Positions 47,906-57,418 of a DNA stretch of 64,000 bases are shown piece by piece. How positions within the stretch are numbered: position 1 is the stretch's first letter; each line of letters starts with the position of its first letter. Under the pieces are notes generated by a model. The model was not told where the DNA came from. It searched no databases and saw only the letters and a program-made list of their open reading frames with translations. The position numbers and the translations under genes are program-made. The DNA comes from Gallionella sp. Its GTDB lineage: Bacteria > Pseudomonadota > Gammaproteobacteria > Burkholderiales > Gallionellaceae. The stretch spans positions 1 to 64,000 of the forward strand of contig JAQTWT010000001.1 of the NCBI GenBank assembly GCA_028689145.1, given 5' to 3'.

Positions 47906-49033
47906 TTACTTGCCCATCATCGCAACGAAGCGATCAAACAGATAATCCACATCATGCGGTCCCGGACTGGCTTCCGGATGACCCTGGAAGCAGAACGCCG
48001 GTTTGTCGGTCAACTCGAAACCCTGCAGCGTGCCGTCGAACAGCGACACATGGGTTACGCGCGCATTTTTTGGCAGCGTTGACGCATCCACCGCAAAGCC
48101 GTGGTTCTGGCTGGTGATCATCACGCGCTTGCTCTGCATATCCTGCACCGGATGGTTCGCGCCGCGATGGCCGAATTTCATCTTTACGGTCTTTGCCCCG
48201 ACTGCCAGCCCCATGATCTGGTGCCCCAGACAGATGCCGTACAAGGGGATACCGGCTTCGATAAATTTTCTGGTCGCTTCAATCGCGTAATCGCAAGGCT
48301 CCGGATCGCCCGGGCCGTTGGACAGGAATACCCCGTCCGGCTTCATCGCCAGCACGTCGACCGCAGCCGTCTTGGCAGGAACAACAGTGATACGACAGCC
48401 GCGCTCCACCAGCATGCGCAGGATATTGCGCTTCACGCCGAAATCGTACGCCACTACATGCAGCGAGGATTGAGGATCGGAGATCGAAGAAAACCCGCTT
48501 CCGAGCCGCCATTCCTTTTGCGTCCATTCATAAGGCTTATCGCAAGTAACCACTTGCGCCAGATCCATGCCGGCCAGCCCGGCAAAACCCTGCGCTGCTG
48601 CCAGCGCTGCTGCCACGTCGTTGCCGGTAGCGATGCAGCCGTTTTGCGCCCCCTTCTCGCGCAGGATGCGCGTCAGTTTGCGCGTATCGATCCCGGCAAT
48701 CGCCACGACGTTGTTGGCTTTGAGGTAATCCGGCAGGGATTGAGTGCTGCGAAAGTTGCTCACGGTCAGCGACAAGTCGCGGATCACCAGCCCGCTGGCG
48801 AACACCTGGCGCGATTCCACGTCTTCGGTATTCACGCCCACGTTACCGATGTGCGGATAGGTCAGCGTGACGATCTGCTTGCAGTAGGATGGGTCGGTGA
48901 GAATTTCCTGATAGCCGGTCATCGCGGTATTAAATACCACCTCGCCGACGCTGCTGCCGGAAGCCCCGATGGCAATGCCCCGGAACACCGTACCATCGGC
49001 AAGCACAAGAATGGCAGGGTTAGTTTGCGGCAC
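47906..49033 (-). CDS. carA: Carbamoyl-phosphate synthase small subunit
   Basis: A 375-residue glutamine amidotransferase. The nucleophile Cys is in [11 protein letters not shown] and the His/Glu in [14 protein letters not shown] 49033 ([14 protein letters not shown]) has GGGAG upstream; the longer frame to 49108 lacks homology. In the linker between the N-terminal domain and the amidotransferase, the segment [10 protein letters not shown], just before [12 protein letters not shown], is encoded by a GGATTGA/GGATCGA-type repeat (48463-48493), apparently an in-frame insertion in a variable loop. Confidence 0.96.
   Translation of the reverse strand: MPQTNPAILVLADGTVFRGIAIGASGSSVGEVVFNTAMTGYQEILTDPSYCKQIVTLTYPHIGNVGVNTEDVESRQVFASGLVIRDLSLTVSNFRSTQSLPDYLKANNVVAIAGIDTRKLTRILREKGAQNGCIATGNDVAAALAAAQGFAGLAGMDLAQVVTCDKPYEWTQKEWRLGSGFSSISDPQSSLHVVAYDFGVKRNILRMLVERGCRITVVPAKTAAVDVLAMKPDGVFLSNGPGDPEPCDYAIEATRKFIEAGIPLYGICLGHQIMGLAVGAKTVKMKFGHRGANHPVQDMQSKRVMITSQNHGFAVDASTLPKNARVTHVSLFDGTLQGFELTDKPAFCFQGHPEASPGPHDVDYLFDRFVAMMGK
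48463..48493. repeat. Heptamer repeat tract inside carA
   Basis: GCGAGGATTGAGGATCGGAG followed by ATCGAAGA matches the GGATTGA/GGATCGA units at 20213, 20624 and 40855. Read on the minus strand it encodes [10 protein letters not shown], very close to the SSILDPRSSIL that the folP-upstream copy would encode. Confidence 0.75.
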
Positions 49034-49117
49034 CGGATACTCCCAAAGCAGTTTACATAAAGAAGCGGGACGAACCGTGTGTCCATCCCGCTTTGAATTG
49101 GTGCGCATTATAGCGGA

Positions 49118-49372
49118 TTAGAGGTGCAACATCAAACCGAACCGGGAACTGACTGGCACATAAGTTGATTCAACATCGTACTGTTCAGCAGCTATCATCG
49201 TCCGCCAGCTCCAGAGGCTGCTAAAAAGCGGGGCAAGCATTAAGGGTACCCCCCAACTTCCCGGCACCAATCGATGGTCAAAAGTTGCTAACGGCACATT
49301 ACAGCGCTTATCCCCACCGCGAAGCTGAAAAACTATTTTTGCCAAATCAATACCAATTGTCGTAATCTCCAT
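49118..49372 (-). pseudogene. IS110-family transposase N-terminal remnant
   Basis: MEITTIGIDLAKIVFQL is the typical N-terminus of IS110-family DEDD transposases, with the first catalytic Asp in GIDLAK. After about 25-30 residues homology ends, and the frame soon stops, so nothing functional remains. It lies between carA and the hybrid kinase, marking the left edge of an accessory block. Confidence 0.65.
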
Positions 49373-49601
49373 TTTTGAATACCCCCTTGCGGATTTAACT
49401 GCGGTCGCCACTCCCTGCTTTGGCACCGGATATCGCACGAAAAAGTGGCTAGCCATTCCATTACGTTCAATGCCATTGATAGCTTTGCAATTTGCGGGGG
49501 ACTTTGGCTTTAATTATGCATATATCGTTGCAATAAAAATATGCTAAAAAACCGTACGTTTTCGCACTACTAAAGTGCCATAGAAATTCAAGGGGAATGT
49601 A

Positions 49602-51983
49602 ATGATGCCCGCCTCCGCTAAACGACCGACCGTGCTGGTGGTGGACGATACGCCCGCCAATCTGGTCTTGTTGAACGATATTCTCCAGAAGGATTACCGC
49701 GTCCAGGTGGCGAACAATGGCTCCAGAGCTCTGGAGTTGGTCGCCACGCCGCCCGATTTGATTTTGCTTGATGTAATCATGCGCGACATGGACGGCTTTG
49801 AAGTTTGTCGCCGCTTGAAAGAGAACCCCGCAACACGCGATGTACCGGTAATTTTTTTGACGGTCAAAACCGATATCGCCGATGAGGAACGCGGGTTTTC
49901 GGTAGGTGCGGTGGATTTCATTCACAAGCCCATCGTCCCGGCCATTGTGAGGGCGCGGGTTGACACCCATATTGCCTTGCGCCAAGTACGCCGCGAACTT
50001 GAACAAAAAAACCGGATACTCAGCGACGAAAAAAAATTGCTGGAAGCCGCGCAAACGTGTTTGCGCATAAGCGAGTCTAGGCTGCATGCCATTCTCGATA
50101 ATTCTTCGATCGGAATCTGGATGGTCGGTGTGGACGGCCGATACCACTTCGTCAACAAGACTTTTTGCAATGCCGTGGGTATTTCCGAAGAAGCGTTTCT
50201 CGCCACCCAGAACGTTGCCGCAGTCCTTGGCGCAGAAGCTGCCGCTAGCTGCCTGAAATCGGATCGCGAGAGTCTTGAACAGGAAGAGCCGCACTTGTCG
50301 CATGAAATGCTGACCTTTGTCGACGGTAAACAACATCTGCTGGAAGTGACCAAAGTCAAATTGTATGACGACACCGGCGCGGTCACCGGCCTGATCGGAA
50401 CTGCCGTAGACATTACCGAGCAGCGCGAACGCGAGCAGGCACTTGAAGCAGCCAACCGCGTCAAAAGCGAGTTCCTTGCCAATATGAGCCACGAGATCCG
50501 CACACCGATGAACAGCATTCTAGGTATGGCGCAGCTGGCACTCAACTCGGAGACCGATGCCAAAAATTGCGATTATCTCGAAAAGATCCAGCTTTCCGGT
50601 TTGCACCTTCTCGGCATAATTGACGAGATTCTGGATTTCTCCAAAATTGATGCCGGAAAACTCAAGATTGAAAAGGTTGATTTCGACTTGGGGCGCGTCT
50701 TAAATAACCTCAATAGCATGATTGCCGGCAAGGCATCGGAGAAAGGGCTGCGCCTCGATTTTGATATTGATGCGGATATCCCGAATAACCTGCATGGCGA
50801 TCCGCGACGGCTTAGTCAGGTACTGATTAATTATGCCAGCAATGCCATCAAGTTCACTGCGGCAGGCAGCATCATCATCCGCGCCAGAAAAATTGAAGAG
50901 AATGACAATGGCACGCTGGTGCGCTTCGAAGTGCAGGATACCGGCATCGGCATCAGCGATGGGGATAAAACCAAGCTATTCCAGCCGTTCCAGCAATTGG
51001 ATGCCTCCACGACCCGCAATTTTGGAGGTACAGGCCTCGGGCTTGCCATCAGCAAGAAACTGGTGGAGATGATGGAACAGGGGGAGGTTGGCGTGGATAG
51101 CCTTCCGGGCAGGGGCAGCACCTTCTGGTTCGCCGTGCGGCTTGGCATCGGTAGCAAGCCTCGTGATTCCGGCGATACGAGTGAGACCTATTTTCCGCCA
51201 ACCATGCTAAGCGGAGTGCGTATTCTTCTCGCGGAAGACAATCTTTTTAACCAGCAAGTGGCAACCGATTTCCTTGAAGGTGTCGGGGCTGCCGTATGCG
51301 TAGCCCGAAATGGCAAAGAAACGATGGACTTGCTGGGCAAAGATCATTTCGACTGCGTGTTGATGGACATACAGATGCCCCTGATGGGCGGTTTTGAGGC
51401 AATCCGGCTAATCCGCGCCAATCCTGCACTGGCGGAAATACCGGTGATTGCCATGACTGCCAACGCATCGGATGAGGACCGCGCGAAGTGCCTTGCCGCC
51501 GGGATGGACGACTACATTAGCAAACCCTTCAATCCCTACACGCTTTATGCCACGCTTGCCAAACAGCTTGCAGTGCAGCAACATCAAATGTCATTTTTGG
51601 AGATGCCCTCCGCGTTGCCCGTTGCAACAGAGTGCACCGGTGACCCGGACATAATCGACCTGTCGGTGCTGGCCGAATTGGTTGGTGAAAACAAAACCGA
51701 GATGCACAAGTTTATCCTCAGATTCATGACATCAGCCCGGAATGATTTGGCGGAGATAGAGTCGGCGCTGGAGCGTGGGGATTTAACGGCACTTCGCACC
51801 TTGGGTCATCACAGTAAATCACCCGCCAGAATGGTGGGGGCAATGGGTTTTGCCAATTTGTGCCAAGCGCTGGAAGATATGGAGAAAAACGGAACGAATC
51901 TGGAGCAGGCGCAGAATATCGTAAGCAGGATGCGCCCCCTGCTGGATCGCATCAATGAGCAAATAGAATCAATGAACAAATGA
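49602..51983 (+). CDS. Hybrid sensor histidine kinase (REC-PAS-HK-REC-HPt)
   Basis: A 793-residue soluble kinase with an unusual order. An N-terminal receiver spans residues about 8-126 ([18 protein letters not shown], Asp in [13 protein letters not shown]), then a PAS domain (150-265), HisKA ([11 protein letters not shown]; His297), HATPase ([18 protein letters not shown]), a second receiver (540-660; [12 protein letters not shown]) and a C-terminal HPt domain ([11 protein letters not shown]). No transmembrane helix is present, so it probably takes input through the first receiver or the PAS domain. An internal phosphorelay is possible within the one protein. No cognate regulator is adjacent. 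Confidence 0.9.
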   Translation: MMPASAKRPTVLVVDDTPANLVLLNDILQKDYRVQVANNGSRALELVATPPDLILLDVIMRDMDGFEVCRRLKENPATRDVPVIFLTVKTDIADEERGFSVGAVDFIHKPIVPAIVRARVDTHIALRQVRRELEQKNRILSDEKKLLEAAQTCLRISESRLHAILDNSSIGIWMVGVDGRYHFVNKTFCNAVGISEEAFLATQNVAAVLGAEAAASCLKSDRESLEQEEPHLSHEMLTFVDGKQHLLEVTKVKLYDDTGAVTGLIGTAVDITEQREREQALEAANRVKSEFLANMSHEIRTPMNSILGMAQLALNSETDAKNCDYLEKIQLSGLHLLGIIDEILDFSKIDAGKLKIEKVDFDLGRVLNNLNSMIAGKASEKGLRLDFDIDADIPNNLHGDPRRLSQVLINYASNAIKFTAAGSIIIRARKIEENDNGTLVRFEVQDTGIGISDGDKTKLFQPFQQLDASTTRNFGGTGLGLAISKKLVEMMEQGEVGVDSLPGRGSTFWFAVRLGIGSKPRDSGDTSETYFPPTMLSGVRILLAEDNLFNQQVATDFLEGVGAAVCVARNGKETMDLLGKDHFDCVLMDIQMPLMGGFEAIRLIRANPALAEIPVIAMTANASDEDRAKCLAAGMDDYISKPFNPYTLYATLAKQLAVQQHQMSFLEMPSALPVATECTGDPDIIDLSVLAELVGENKTEMHKFILRFMTSARNDLAEIESALERGDLTALRTLGHHSKSPARMVGAMGFANLCQALEDMEKNGTNLEQAQNIVSRMRPLLDRINEQIESMNK

Positions 51984-52116
51984 TCGCATGCTGCTATGCG
52001 AAGTATTCAGGCCTGTCGCAAAACACATGATTGCCCGAACCTCGTTTGTCGGCGGTGACCTTGCCTACAATGATCTTTTCAGACAATGTATTCACAAGAA
52101 TCATGCCGTTTAAAGT

Positions 52117-52392
52117 CTACCGGTCTTCTCTTGTATGCCAAAGTCTAAGCACATAGATCGTTGTGGTTAGAATTTCATAACGCATTTCATAATGGCCGAC
52201 CAAGATTCAACGCACCTCTCGTGGCTCGAACTCATCCAACTTCTCACCAATACGCGGCTGTGCCAACAGCTTTGATGGAGCAGCGGTTAAAGATTGAACT
52301 GTTGTTGCAGCTGCCTGCTTGTTAAGTGAAGACAGAAATTCATGCAGCCGAACCAAATCAGACAGCGCTTTGGTCGTCTACTTCAACTCCAT
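52117..52392 (-). pseudogene. ParE-type toxin inactivated by two stop codons
   Basis: Read from ATG 52392, the 92-codon frame encodes a ParE/RelE-superfamily toxin: TTKALSDLVRLHEFLSSL, QPRIGEKLDEFEPREVR, ILVGHYEMRYEI and LRLWHTRED. Codon 5 is TAG (52378-52380), where relatives have Trp (TGG), and codon 62 is TGA (52207-52209), where relatives have Arg (CGA). There is no frameshift, so both lesions are single transitions. The ATG overlaps the antitoxin stop (TGATG), the usual coupling. The toxin should be dead, leaving the antitoxin orphaned. Confidence 0.88.
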
Positions 52393-52652
52393 CAGCGCGC
52401 CACCACCAGCGGCTTATCGGTACTGAGGCTCTCAGCCCAAGCAAGTACTGATTGATGCTCAACAACCTGTCCAGCATCAACATCTGCCATACCTTCTAGG
52501 GTCATACGCCGACGTTCTTCCTCTTGATCAACCCATGCAGATAAAGCCTGTTTTACAATCCAACCCCGCGACCGCTCCATGCGGGCGGCAATTTGGTCAA
52601 TTTTCTCGGCAAGAGGGATTGGAACATGTGCAGTCAACACTTTTGTATTCAT
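52392..52652 (-). CDS. RHH-type antitoxin (ParD/CopG-like)
   Basis: An 86-residue ribbon-helix-helix protein starting MNTKVLTAHVPIPLAEKID, with SRGWIVKQALSAWVDQEEE as the helix-helix part. GGAGG lies just upstream of ATG 52652; the in-frame ATG at 52664 overlaps that ribosome site and is unlikely. Its ParE partner downstream is broken by two stops, so this intact gene encodes an orphan antitoxin. It may still repress its own promoter or counter related toxins. Confidence 0.85.
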   Translation of the reverse strand: MNTKVLTAHVPIPLAEKIDQIAARMERSRGWIVKQALSAWVDQEEERRRMTLEGMADVDAGQVVEHQSVLAWAESLSTDKPLVVAR

Positions 52653-52787
52653 TTGCCCCTCCAAGGATCATAAATAATCGTAGTGATTAATTATGATTAA
52701 CGCAAGCATCCATTGCCCATGAAGTGAGTTAATCAAGCCAAACCCCACTGTGCGATTTTACAAGAAGCCAGACACCCACCAGTAAGG

Positions 52788-53159
52788 CTAATGAGTCAAG
52801 TTCACACTCACTCCTAGTCGCACGCTTTCTGCCAGCAACCGCTTGTCGCGCGTCCATATAGATGAGCCAGGTGATAGTAGAGTAGCCGCAAGGAGGTGTG
52901 CATCAACATAGCCTATTCCGCTACCAAAAAGAGTATGCCGCTCAATAAACGTCAGGACTTCCTCATCAGAAGCATGGGTGACCTTTGGCAAGTTTTGCAT
53001 GGTGCTTAATATCACATTGCGATTCTGCAAATTACCCAAGGCAAGCTCGCCAATCACAAATCGGTGGGTCAATACTTGGCCAGAGTTAAGCAATCCGACC
53101 AATTCGACATCCCCTTGCCGGAAATGATCTATCCAAACCGAGGTGTCTACAAGAATCAT
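52788..53159 (-). CDS. vapC: VapC-type PIN ribonuclease toxin
   Basis: A 123-residue PIN-domain toxin. The acidic active-site residues are visible in MILVDTSVWIDHF, VIGELALGN, GIGYVDAHLLA and WTRDKRL. It overlaps the vapB stop in ATGA. VapC toxins cleave tRNA or rRNA; the target here is unknown. All key residues are present, so this system, unlike the neighbouring ParE, appears intact. Confidence 0.9.
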   Translation of the reverse strand: MILVDTSVWIDHFRQGDVELVGLLNSGQVLTHRFVIGELALGNLQNRNVILSTMQNLPKVTHASDEEVLTFIERHTLFGSGIGYVDAHLLAATLLSPGSSIWTRDKRLLAESVRLGVSVNLTH

Positions 53160-53353
53160 GCCGATTCGGGTTGGCGTCGAGGAATATTCTTAAGTAAGGG
53201 CTCCGACCCGCCGAGCAATGCCAATCGTTTTGCGCTCTCACGCTGGATCAATGCATTGAGTGCTTCGCGAACCAAGGCTGTTTTATCCATGGGGCCAGTG
53301 AATGCTTGAGCTTTCTCAAGCAATTCGTCATCAAGTGCCAAAGTAGTACGCAT
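53156..53353 (-). CDS. vapB: VapB-type antitoxin
   Basis: A 65-residue antitoxin starting MRTTLALDDELLEKAQ, a common RHH/VapB N-terminus, followed by KTALVREALNALIQRES. The C-terminus (EPLLKNIPRRQPESA) would bind the toxin. ATG 53353 was chosen because it matches the family start; the frame extends upstream to 53434 without homology. It is coupled to vapC by a four-base overlap. Confidence 0.87.
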   Translation of the reverse strand: MRTTLALDDELLEKAQAFTGPMDKTALVREALNALIQRESAKRLALLGGSEPLLKNIPRRQPESA

Positions 53354-53579
53354 ATAATTTATTCCTATCTCGAAATGCACGAAACTAGTCATCGTATGAT
53401 GACGTAAATGATGCCTTTTGTAAATAAAGCACACTTATTCTTCAAGATTAAGGACTACCGATCCTTCTCGTCATTCAATCAGGAATCTGAAACGTTCACC
53501 AGAATAGTCCAAGCCTTCCGTTTAGTAACGGACCCTAGGAAAGTCGCTGAATAACCCGAATTTATTGGTAGTGTGAATA

Positions 53580-53610
53580 AAAAAAGCCCACCGAACAAGG
53601 GTAGGCTTTT
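53580..53610 (-). terminator. Terminator of tRNA-Met
   Basis: On the minus strand, AAAGCCTACC and GGTGGGCTTT form a ten-base-pair stem (one G-U) around a CTTGTTC loop, followed by a T-run. It lies a few bases beyond the tRNA 3' end. Confidence 0.85.
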
Positions 53611-53617
53611 AATGTTT

Positions 53618-53695
53618 TTGGTGGTGATAGGTGGATTTGAACCACCGACCTCAGCGTTATGAGTGCTGCGCTCTAACCACCTGAGCTATATCACC
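53618..53695 (-). tRNA. tRNA-Met (anticodon CAT)
   Basis: The minus strand reads GGTGATA at the 5' end and TATCACC A CCA at the 3' end (seven-base-pair acceptor stem, CCA encoded). The D-arm GCTCAGGTGGTTAGAGC, the anticodon loop CTCATAA and the T-arm GGTGG-TTCAAAT-CCACC are all present. The anticodon is CAT. The stem sequence resembles elongator Met-tRNA rather than initiator tRNA (the first base pairs normally); tRNA-Ile2 with a lysidine-modified CAT is an alternative. The 3' end faces the accessory block. Confidence 0.92.
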
Positions 53696-53734
53696 GCGAA
53701 GAGCGCGGCATTCTCCAGATTACGCCCTACCTTG

Positions 53735-54433
53735 TCAATGCGCACAGGGTATTTTTTTCAGTTCACCCCCGGAAAAATCCTTGTGTATTTCGGCCAATTT
53801 GGCTCCAGTCGAGACATCCAAGCCGTTCAACACGAAAATAGTCGCTTTAAGTTTGCTGGCGCGCTCGCCAACCTGTGCGCTACGCACACCTTTGGCACGC
53901 AGCTCGTCATGGAATTTTTGCGCCGCCTCTTGTGTCTTGAACACACCGAGCGAAATGGCATTCAGCCAAGTGCCTGCTTCCTGCACGACAAAATGTTCAT
54001 TGACTCCGAGCGCCTTGAGCTGGGCGAGCTTCTGCACCATCGCCGCCTTGTCCTTGACCGGCGGGATATACACCCAATAGCCTATGTTGTATTCAATCTG
54101 ACGCTGGCTTAACTTATCGCCAAGTTGCATTGAGGACAAAACAGTTGTAGCCCTGACCAAGTCAGCACTGGAGAAATCCCCCCACTCCATGCACAGCGTA
54201 TCCGGTTTAACCCCAAGCTGAGCCGATACAACCGCTGAAGTCACGACCGGCGCGGATGCGGGCAATGCCGCATCCGGATTATTGGACAGCGCACTCAGCA
54301 AGCTGATTTTTTCTTCGTGCAAAGCAGGTTGCGCCGATACTGCCTGATTATCGGCAGCCAGCCTCCCACCCCATTGCATCATCGCAAAGAAGATCACGTT
54401 TGCCGACAATAAAATCCAGAACAACACCCTCAT
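53735..54433 (-). CDS. SPOR-domain protein
   Basis: A 232-residue protein with an N-terminal membrane helix (VLFWILLSANVIFFAMM) and a C-terminal SPOR domain (about 155-215, YWVYIPPVKDKAAMVQKLAQ, ISLGVFKTQEAA). SPOR domains bind denuded peptidoglycan at division sites. It starts at the last base of the coaX stop (TGATG). The birA-coaX-SPOR order is conserved in betaproteobacteria. Confidence 0.85.
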   Translation of the reverse strand: MRVLFWILLSANVIFFAMMQWGGRLAADNQAVSAQPALHEEKISLLSALSNNPDAALPASAPVVTSAVVSAQLGVKPDTLCMEWGDFSSADLVRATTVLSSMQLGDKLSQRQIEYNIGYWVYIPPVKDKAAMVQKLAQLKALGVNEHFVVQEAGTWLNAISLGVFKTQEAAQKFHDELRAKGVRSAQVGERASKLKATIFVLNGLDVSTGAKLAEIHKDFSGGELKKIPCAH

Positions 54434-55200
54434 CACGCGCCCGCTTCCTGTGCGATTAACAACAATCCTTGCAGCACCGGATTATCCATCATTTGTATCG
54501 GCAGGTTAAGGCTGGATTTTAATGACGCTGCAGCCCCTCCGCTCAACAACACCGGAACAGCAGCCTTTCGTCCAAGCTCAGGACAGGCTTTACCGAGCAA
54601 CGCATACTGCCGCTCTATCGCGCCGCAACTGGCTTGTAGCGCGCCGCTCAACAATGCATCGGCAGTATTCAGCGGGAACGGTGCGTATATTCCCTGCTCC
54701 GGCTGCAACTGTGCCGTCGCATTGCACAAGCTGCGCTGCATCAGCTCTAAACCGGGCAGAATCAGCCCGCCCAGAAACTCCCCGTGGCCGGACAGCGCAT
54801 CTATCGTGGTGGCCGTGCCGCAGCTCACTACCAGACATTCTCCCCGCACCAGATGCCATGCCGCTATCAACGCCGCCCAGCGGTCGCTGCCCAGCTGGGC
54901 AGCATTGGCATAACCGTTGCGGACACCGCACTGCGCCTCCAGAGCAACAACAAACCGGGGCTGACATCCGCTGCCGATATTGCGGATGTGTCGCGCGACT
55001 TCTGCACCGGCGACATTGCTCGCCCAAATTTGTATATCGCGAGAACTCATCCCCGAACCGCTGAAATAACCGGCAAAAAATTGCGCCAACTCACCCGCCT
55101 GTTCGACAGGCAAAACACCGCTGTGCAACCAGCTATCTCCGCCTGCTTCGGCTAAAGCCCATTTGATACGCGTATTGCCCGCGTCGATCAGCAAATTCAC
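54433..55200 (-). CDS. coaX: Type III pantothenate kinase
   Basis: A 255-residue CoaX phosphorylating pantothenate in CoA biosynthesis. LLIDAGNTRIKWALAE is the N-terminal phosphate motif, GSDRWAALIAAW the second and VVSCGTATTIDAL the third. The start is GTG 55200 (VNLLIDAGN), overlapping the birA stop by four bases; the frame extends upstream without homology. It is the second gene of birA-coaX-SPOR. Confidence 0.93.
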   Translation of the reverse strand: MNLLIDAGNTRIKWALAEAGGDSWLHSGVLPVEQAGELAQFFAGYFSGSGMSSRDIQIWASNVAGAEVARHIRNIGSGCQPRFVVALEAQCGVRNGYANAAQLGSDRWAALIAAWHLVRGECLVVSCGTATTIDALSGHGEFLGGLILPGLELMQRSLCNATAQLQPEQGIYAPFPLNTADALLSGALQASCGAIERQYALLGKACPELGRKAAVPVLLSGGAAASLKSSLNLPIQMMDNPVLQGLLLIAQEAGA

Positions 55201-56195
55201 GCCGCCACCCCTACTTCTCCGGAATTGAAACGCCGTATCCCCTGCGCGGTCTCCAAGCACAGCTCCCCGATATCGCTGATGCCGCGCGCGATACCGTTCA
55301 CTGTCGAGCTGTCCGCCAAGCGCAACTGAACGGGCTGGTCGCGATAAATATGGTATTGCTCCCACTCACTGCGCAACGAAGCAAAGCCGCCCAGCGAAAA
55401 TTGCCGCAACACACTAGCCAATTCCCGCAACAGCGCAGCCAGCAACTGATTGCGGTTCGGCATATTCCCGCATACCTCATCCAGCGCGCAGGCGGGTTGA
55501 TCAATCTGCCGCGTCAGATCGGGCGGCAAGTTGCAATTCAGACCGATGCCGATCACTACCGTGCTCGGCCCGAGCATATCGCCTTGCGTCTCGATGAGCA
55601 CCCCGCCCAGTTTGCCCTGCGAAGTCAGGATGTCATTCGGCCATTTCAGCAGCACACCCCGTGCGCCGCATGAGTTTAATGCGCGTGCAATGGCCACACC
55701 CACGGCAAGGCTCAAGCCGGATAGCGCATTCAACCCGCAATCAAAACGCCACAATAATGAAAACGTCAGTGTGCCGCCCAACGTGGAATGCCAAGTACGC
55801 CCTACCCGTCCGCGCCCGGCAGTTTGCAATTCCACCGCCAGCACACTGCCATTTTGCTCACCGCCCAGTCTGGCGCGCTGCAACAGCAGAGTATTGCTGG
55901 AAGCGGCTTGCGGCACTACTTCGATATCGAACTGCCCGGCATCATGCTCAAGGCAGCGCAATATCTCATCCCGTTCCAGCCGTTGCCAGAGGTGAGCCAG
56001 ACGATAACCGCGCCCGCGTATCCGTTGCAGCTCCACACCGCAGCCCGCCACATCGGCCAGTGCGTTGCAAACGCTGGCGCGCGATACACCAAGCTGCCCC
56101 GCCAGAACCTCGCCCGAATGGAATTCACCGTCCGCCAGCAAATGCAGCAACTGCCATGTTCTGGAAGAAACGGCATGGCATAGTTCGCCTTCCAT
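55197..56195 (-). CDS. birA: Biotin--protein ligase/biotin operon repressor BirA
   Basis: A 332-residue bifunctional BirA: an N-terminal winged helix (WQLLHLLADGEFHSGEVLAG) and the ligase with the biotin-binding GRGRVGRTWHS and KWPNDILTSQGKLGG. ATG 56195 gives a normal N-terminus. The same frame extends to ATG 56234, which overlaps the patatin stop in ATGA. That extension reads through a run of nine G (56209-56217), so slippage would join or separate the two starts. Which start is used is open. Confidence 0.92.
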   Translation of the reverse strand: MEGELCHAVSSRTWQLLHLLADGEFHSGEVLAGQLGVSRASVCNALADVAGCGVELQRIRGRGYRLAHLWQRLERDEILRCLEHDAGQFDIEVVPQAASSNTLLLQRARLGGEQNGSVLAVELQTAGRGRVGRTWHSTLGGTLTFSLLWRFDCGLNALSGLSLAVGVAIARALNSCGARGVLLKWPNDILTSQGKLGGVLIETQGDMLGPSTVVIGIGLNCNLPPDLTRQIDQPACALDEVCGNMPNRNQLLAALLRELASVLRQFSLGGFASLRSEWEQYHIYRDQPVQLRLADSSTVNGIARGISDIGELCLETAQGIRRFNSGEVGVAA

Positions 56196-56208
56196 GTTCG
56201 GCCTGCCT

Positions 56209-56217
56209 CCCCCCCCC
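56209..56217. repeat. Nine-base homopolymer tract upstream of birA
   Basis: Nine C on the plus strand (nine G in the birA sense). It lies between the ATGA overlap start at 56234 and the internal ATG 56195. Confidence 0.9.
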
Positions 56218-56230
56218 TGCTGCCGTGAAG

Positions 56231-57397
56231 TCATTGCGGCATCTCTTCATCCCGGCGCGGCTGCACATCAAGAAAGCGCTGTATCTCATCGCGCCTCTCC
56301 ATCGCATCCCGATACCCGAGATCGATCAATGCACGGCAGAACTTCCCTTCGGACAAAAGATAGCTGATCAGCGTCGAGCCGCTGCGATGCGAGGCTCCGA
56401 TCAAACGCAACAACAGGCGTATCGTCCAGGGAAATTCCGCGACATAGCGTTCGGCGATTTTTTCAATGGGCTGACTGGGCTTGATCACCAGCACTTCCAC
56501 TCTGGCAAAATCTGCACGCTGGCACATCTCTTCCGGCATCATTGCAACCAGATTATTGATCCTGCGCACCCGCTCCAGATCCACTTCCATGCTATCCAAA
56601 AACAGTCCGTTTAGCGCATGCCCGGCAACCTGCGCCAGCGACGGGTAATCGCCTATTTCGCCGCGGCTGGGTTGTTCGACTGCCTCGTTGGCGGTAACAC
56701 CGATAATCAGCAGGCGCGTCGCGCCCAAATGCAAGGCGGAACTGATCGGCGCAATCTGGCGCATCGAACCGTCACCGAAATATTCGCGGTTGATCTGGAT
56801 CGCGGGAAAAAAGAACGGCAGCGCCGAGGATGCCAGCAGATGTTTGTTCTCGATTTTGGTGGGAATCCCGACGCGACGCGTGCGATGCCAGGGAACGATT
56901 TCATCAGCCCCCTGATAGAACGTAACCGACTGCCCTGAACCGTAGCCCGATGCGGTGATGCTCAACGCGTGCAACAGCCCGGCATCTATACTGTCTTGGA
57001 TTTTATCGCAGGGCATCACCTCGTCGAGCAACTCGATCAACGGGGAATTATCCAGCAGCGAGACGTGCCGGAGCTTGTTGATACCCATACCGCTCAGGAT
57101 GATCCCGGCCAGCCACAACAGGGTGTTGCCGAATACCCCAAGCGCATCGGTGCGATAAACCTGATTGGCGTGAAAATTCTTCCAGATATTGTTGAGGTAT
57201 CGCACCCCGTTGCGAAAATTCCGGGCATTCACCGCAAGCGTTGCGGCATTGAGCGCTCCCGCCGATGTTCCGCAAATCACCGGAAAAGGATTGTGCGCAT
57301 TACGCGGCAACAGTTCGGCAATCGCCTTGAGCACGCCGACCTGGTAAGCGGCACGCGCGCCGCCTCCGGTGAGTATCAGCCCCGCGCGATTTCCCAT
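56231..57397 (-). CDS. Patatin-like phospholipase
   Basis: A 388-residue patatin. The oxyanion motif GGGARAAYQVGVLKA is near the N-terminus, the nucleophile Ser is in ICGTSAGALNA and the catalytic Asp in FGDGSMRQIAP, so the Ser-Asp dyad is complete. It hydrolyses acyl esters, probably of phospholipids. There is no signal peptide. Its stop overlaps the upstream potential start of birA, suggesting co-transcription. Confidence 0.9.
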   Translation of the reverse strand: MGNRAGLILTGGGARAAYQVGVLKAIAELLPRNAHNPFPVICGTSAGALNAATLAVNARNFRNGVRYLNNIWKNFHANQVYRTDALGVFGNTLLWLAGIILSGMGINKLRHVSLLDNSPLIELLDEVMPCDKIQDSIDAGLLHALSITASGYGSGQSVTFYQGADEIVPWHRTRRVGIPTKIENKHLLASSALPFFFPAIQINREYFGDGSMRQIAPISSALHLGATRLLIIGVTANEAVEQPSRGEIGDYPSLAQVAGHALNGLFLDSMEVDLERVRRINNLVAMMPEEMCQRADFARVEVLVIKPSQPIEKIAERYVAEFPWTIRLLLRLIGASHRSGSTLISYLLSEGKFCRALIDLGYRDAMERRDEIQRFLDVQPRRDEEMPQ

Positions 57398-57418
57398 TCT
57401 AGCCCTACCGTTCCCAGT

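Noticed and set aside
49372..49601. Remaining part of an IS110 element
   Set aside because: Only the transposase N-terminus is recognisable; no ends or further transposase domains were found.
54568..54600. CAAGCTCAGGACAGGCTT inside coaX resembling the dispersed CTGAGC-type repeat
   Set aside because: Similarity is partial and the encoded segment could be normal CoaX variation; not strong enough to claim an insertion.
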